Origin: an uncultured Eubacteriales bacterium
GTDB lineage: Bacteria; Bacillota; Clostridia; Oscillospirales; CAG-272
Length of the DNA: 38,353 nucleotides
Assembly (NCBI GenBank): GCA_948467545.1
Contig: CAOKER010000017.1
Location: 1-38,353 of the forward strand
Direction: 5' to 3'
Shown here: piece by piece, positions 36,172 through 38,353 of the stretch
How the letters are laid out: every line of letters starts with the position of its first letter
Numbering within the stretch: position 1 is the stretch's first letter
The notes under the pieces: generated by a model
What the model saw: the letters and a program-made list of their open reading frames with translations, nothing else
What the model was told of the DNA's origin: nothing
Databases searched by the model: none
Translations under genes and position numbers: made by a program

Positions 36172-36483
36172 TTATCCGCGGAGCATTTCCAAAATATCCT
36201 CTTTTGGTCTTGCTCCGACAGACTGCCCCGATACTTTTCCGTCTTTAATAACAACGAGGGTAGGTATACTCACAACGCCGAATTTCTTTGCGAGCTCCGG
36301 TTCTTCATCAACGTCAACCTTGCATATTTTAAATTCGTCGTGTTCTTCGGCTATCTCGTCAACTATCGGAGATACCATACGGCACGGACCGCACCATGTT
36401 GCGAAAAAGTCTATTAAAACAGGTTTATCCGCATTCATTACCTCATTTTCCAACATTTCATCTTTAAGATTAATTACTGACAT
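36172..36483 (-). CDS. trxA: Thioredoxin
   Basis: A 103-residue cytosolic dithiol-disulfide oxidoreductase. The active site is WCGPC with Cys31 and Cys34, the buried Asp is in PVLIDFFATW, and the cis-proline is in SIPTLVVI. ATG 36483 has AAAGGAAAG upstream. It is second in a minus-strand pair, 49 bases after the FTR-like gene, which suggests that it receives electrons from ferredoxin through that protein rather than only from NADPH-dependent thioredoxin reductase. Confidence 0.96.
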   Translation of the reverse strand: MSVINLKDEMLENEVMNADKPVLIDFFATWCGPCRMVSPIVDEIAEEHDEFKICKVDVDEEPELAKKFGVVSIPTLVVIKDGKVSGQSVGARPKEDILEMLRG

Positions 36484-36532
36484 TTGTATCTTTCCTTTCT
36501 GTCATGTTTTAAAACATTTATGTGTACAGGCT

Positions 36533-36748
36533 TTAATCGCTTGTATGTTTGTCTTTCTTTTTATAGTAGAGCATGCAATGGCAAAACCCCTCAAATTCAG
36601 GATCTGCAATCTGCTCTCTGAATTCACGGCATATACATTTGTAATCTTCCGTTTTTTCTGTTCTGCACGGGCAGTATCCTCCGCTCTTTTTCAGTCCCTC
36701 TTTGACAGCTTTTACTATTTCCTTGTTTTCATTAAAGAGTATGCTCAT
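36533..36748 (-). CDS. Ferredoxin-thioredoxin reductase catalytic-subunit-like protein
   Basis: A 71-residue protein with three Cys-x-Cys-type pairs in the order of the FTR catalytic beta chain: CPC at 26-28, CIC at 38-40, CHC at 56-58. In FTR these hold a 4Fe-4S cluster next to a redox-active disulfide that reduces thioredoxin. The spacings here (9 and 15 residues between pairs) differ from the plant enzyme (16 and 8), and the chain is shorter. The ribosome binding site AAGGAGGTGAG is near perfect. It is transcribed ahead of trxA, supporting a ferredoxin-driven thioredoxin system in an anaerobe. No FTR variable chain is seen. Confidence 0.82.
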   Translation of the reverse strand: MSILFNENKEIVKAVKEGLKKSGGYCPCRTEKTEDYKCICREFREQIADPEFEGFCHCMLYYKKKDKHTSD

Positions 36749-36918
36749 CTGCTCACCTCCTTATACCGAATGGAATTTATAATTTATGCTTTCTATATAA
36801 TGATATATAATTAGGAAAATTTTATGAAAAACTGTTTCACAAAATACCGAGGCGTACGAATTGCGTTAGACTTTTGCGCCGACGGTGCCGAGATTCCGTT
36901 ATTATAGCATATATAGGA

Positions 36919-36962
36919 CAAAACTTGCACGTTAAAGCTTTTGGTTTTAATGTATTATATCA
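36919..36962. repeat. Half copy of the palindrome-bounded element
   Basis: CAAAACTTGCA (36919-36929) then a palindrome-like AAAGCTTTTGGTTTT core and TATTATATCA. It aligns with the right end of the element at 24097-24140. The rest of 36749-37040 is AT-rich with no gene. Confidence 0.55.
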
Positions 36963-37040
36963 TCATTCGGAATAATTTTCCGTGACTTTATCACGCAGAC
37001 AATAAATTTTTTTTAACCGTAAATCTTATAAAAAGTAATC

Positions 37041-37069
37041 TTGACATGATAAGAAAATAAAGCTATAAT
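37041..37069 (+). promoter_or_regulatory. Promoter of the sugar isomerase gene
   Basis: Perfect TTGACA (37041-37046), 17-base spacer, perfect TATAAT (37064-37069). The 120-base leader contains a stem GGGC(A)GGTAT / ATACCGCCC at about 37116-37156 with a 22-base loop, well ahead of the AAAGGAAG ribosome binding site. Confidence 0.85.
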
Positions 37070-37196
37070 AAGCATGTAAATAAAAATCATATTTAACATT
37101 TTAAAGAAAAAAATCGGGCAGGTATAATAATTAACAGCTGCAAGCCGATACCGCCCTGTAATTCCAAAAAATAAAAATTTAGAAAGGAAGATACTT

Positions 37197-38162
37197 ATGA
37201 AACTCAGTGTACTTGCAAATCTTTACGGTGCGCTTCCGCTTGAAGAGGCGCTGAAAAAACTGTCTGCGCTCGGTATTGATACCATAGAGATAGGAGGCGG
37301 CGGATATCCCGGAAAGGATCACTGTGATCCCGCGGTTCTGCTCAGCGACGATTCTGCTTATCAAAAATTTATTGATACACTGAAAAAATATAATATGACC
37401 GTATGCGCAATCGCGGCGCACGGAAACAATGTTCATCCCGATAAAGAAATTGCCGCGGCATACGACAGCGATTTTCGGAACGCCGTTCTGCTCGCCGAGA
37501 AAATGGGAGTTGATACGGTAATCACTTTCTCCGGCTGTCCCGGCGATCATCCGGGCGCAAAATATCCGAACTGGGTTACCTGCCCGTGGCCGGACGATTT
37601 TCTTAAAATTCTCGACTATCAGTGGAATGAGGTTTTAATTCCGTATTGGAAAGAAGCCGGCGCTTTTGCTAAAGCTCATCATGTCCGCGTTGCATTTGAG
37701 ATGCACCCCGGATTTTGTGTATATAATCCCGCGACTATGCTCCGTCTCCGCGACGCTGTAGGAGATGTTCTCGGTGCAAACTTCGATCCCTCTCACCTTA
37801 TATGGCAGGGAATCGAGCCTGCCGCCGCAATCCGCAAACTCGGAGACGCGATTTATCACGTACACGCTAAAGATACAAAGCTTGATAAATATAATATCGC
37901 GACCGACGGCGTTTTGGATACAAAGCATTACGGAGACGAAATTCACCGCAGCTGGGTATTCCGTTCGGTTGGATACGGCAACGACGAGCAATATTGGAGA
38001 GATCTTATCTCAAATCTGCGCCTTGTGGGATATGACAGGGTTCTTTCAATTGAGCATGAAGACAGTCTGATGAGCATTGACGAGGGCTTGAAGAAGGCAA
38101 TTGATTTCCTTCGCCCGTCTGTAATAAATGATCCCAAGCCTACGACTATGAGCTGGGCATAA
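37197..38162 (+). CDS. TIM-barrel sugar phosphate isomerase/epimerase family protein
   Basis: 321 residues of the xylose-isomerase-like/AP endonuclease 2 superfamily. The barrel starts KLSVLANLYGALPLEEAL, followed by GIDTIEIGGGG, and metal-ligand candidates lie in FEMHPGF, GANFDPSHLIWQG, YHVHAKDT and LSIEHEDS, matching the Glu-Asp-His-Glu metal site of the family. Members interconvert sugars or inositol derivatives; the substrate cannot be read here, and no sugar kinase or transporter is adjacent. ATG 37197 follows AAAGGAAG. It has its own strong promoter and a structured leader. Codon use looks rich in C-ending codons compared with its neighbours, which may mean high expression. Confidence 0.85.
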   Translation: MKLSVLANLYGALPLEEALKKLSALGIDTIEIGGGGYPGKDHCDPAVLLSDDSAYQKFIDTLKKYNMTVCAIAAHGNNVHPDKEIAAAYDSDFRNAVLLAEKMGVDTVITFSGCPGDHPGAKYPNWVTCPWPDDFLKILDYQWNEVLIPYWKEAGAFAKAHHVRVAFEMHPGFCVYNPATMLRLRDAVGDVLGANFDPSHLIWQGIEPAAAIRKLGDAIYHVHAKDTKLDKYNIATDGVLDTKHYGDEIHRSWVFRSVGYGNDEQYWRDLISNLRLVGYDRVLSIEHEDSLMSIDEGLKKAIDFLRPSVINDPKPTTMSWA

Positions 38163-38216
38163 CCGTTATAATTTAAAACATAGCTTTTTCACTTTTTCAA
38201 TTGATAAAAAATAAAA

Positions 38217-38295
38217 ATCCGGTCGTGCCGCGTCAATCGGGAGTGCGGTTCAAAGACCGCGCCGACGGACGGGCAAGACCGGATAAGTTAATTTC
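38217..38295. terminator. Elongated 68-base composite hairpin
   Basis: ATCCGGTC (38217-38224) pairs with GACCGGAT (38277-38284), continuing as TGCC/GGCA and CGTC/GACG, with an inner GTGCGGT/ACCGCGC hairpin. On the minus strand it is followed by TTTTATTTTTTATC, so it probably terminates a minus-strand gene or RNA lying beyond the right edge. On the plus strand it closes the isomerase gene. Confidence 0.6.
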
Positions 38296-38353
38296 GTAGG
38301 CAAACATTTTTCTGTTCGGAACAGAAGAAACTTGGCATTGTGGGCTAACGCAA
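38296..38353. other. Right edge with a small hairpin
   Basis: TTCTGTT/AACAGAA with loop CGG at about 38308-38325. Together with the terminator to its left this may be the 3' part of a minus-strand transcript, coding or not, that continues beyond the window. Too little is visible to name it. Confidence 0.3.

Overview
The window looks like a chromosomal segment of a low-to-moderate-GC Bacillota, most likely an anaerobic Clostridia (Oscillospiraceae-like or a related gut lineage). The reasons are the dgt-dnaG-rpoD order with dnaG and rpoD overlapping, the MEP-pathway genes ispD and ispF, a four-cysteine L31, a thioredoxin paired with a ferredoxin-thioredoxin-reductase-like protein, AAAGGA/GGAGG ribosome binding sites and TTGACA-N17-TATAAT promoters. 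No phage, transposase or CRISPR is present. Assignment below class level is not possible from this sequence alone.

Layout. 1-1.2 kb: the tail of an unrecognised gene, then a decayed gene. 1.4-4.4 kb: an acyl-activating AMP ligase, a free-standing acyl carrier protein and a degenerate NERD-domain membrane protein. 4.4-6.9 kb: rpmE, hflX and a YigZ/IMPACT protein. 7.4-11.8 kb: the replication/transcription cluster dgt-dnaG-rpoD; dgt is preceded by a triplicated ribosome-binding-site unit and the sigma factor has a long acidic N-terminus. 11.8-13.8 kb: a large substrate-binding lipoprotein. 13.9-17.2 kb: a minus-strand operon of a metallo-hydrolase-like protein, a macrodomain protein and a SirTM-type sirtuin, divergent from an HxlR regulator. 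17.4-21.1 kb: pyrG with an attenuator-like leader, tRNA-Leu(GAG) and an RlmD-type rRNA methyltransferase. 21.5-23.2 kb: a two-gene zinc/manganese-type ABC transporter. 23.2-28.1 kb: thiamine pyrophosphokinase, ispD, ispF, rpe and a family 3 glycosidase lipoprotein. 28.5-32.1 kb: an OmpR/histidine kinase pair followed by a PDZ membrane protein. 32.3-38.2 kb: ychF, a zinc-ribbon membrane protein, a MATE exporter, trxA with its FTR-like partner, and a TIM-barrel sugar isomerase.

Most genes are housekeeping. The parts that stand out are (1) the sirtuin-macrodomain-hydrolase operon, which has the hallmarks of a reversible protein ADP-ribosylation module but lacks the GcvH-L/LplA2 genes it travels with in staphylococci and streptococci, and sits next to a probable thiol-sensing regulator; (2) a dispersed 100-117 base repeat present three times, with conserved ends and different hairpins in the middle; (3) a second dispersed element bounded by near-perfect AAAGCTTT palindromes; (4) a 31-base hairpin with exactly the geometry of a tRNA acceptor/T-arm minihelix; (5) several short tandem duplications in intergenic DNA; and (6) a recurring start-site design, AAAGG-N-ATG(G), in which an extra ATG lies directly behind the ribosome binding site.
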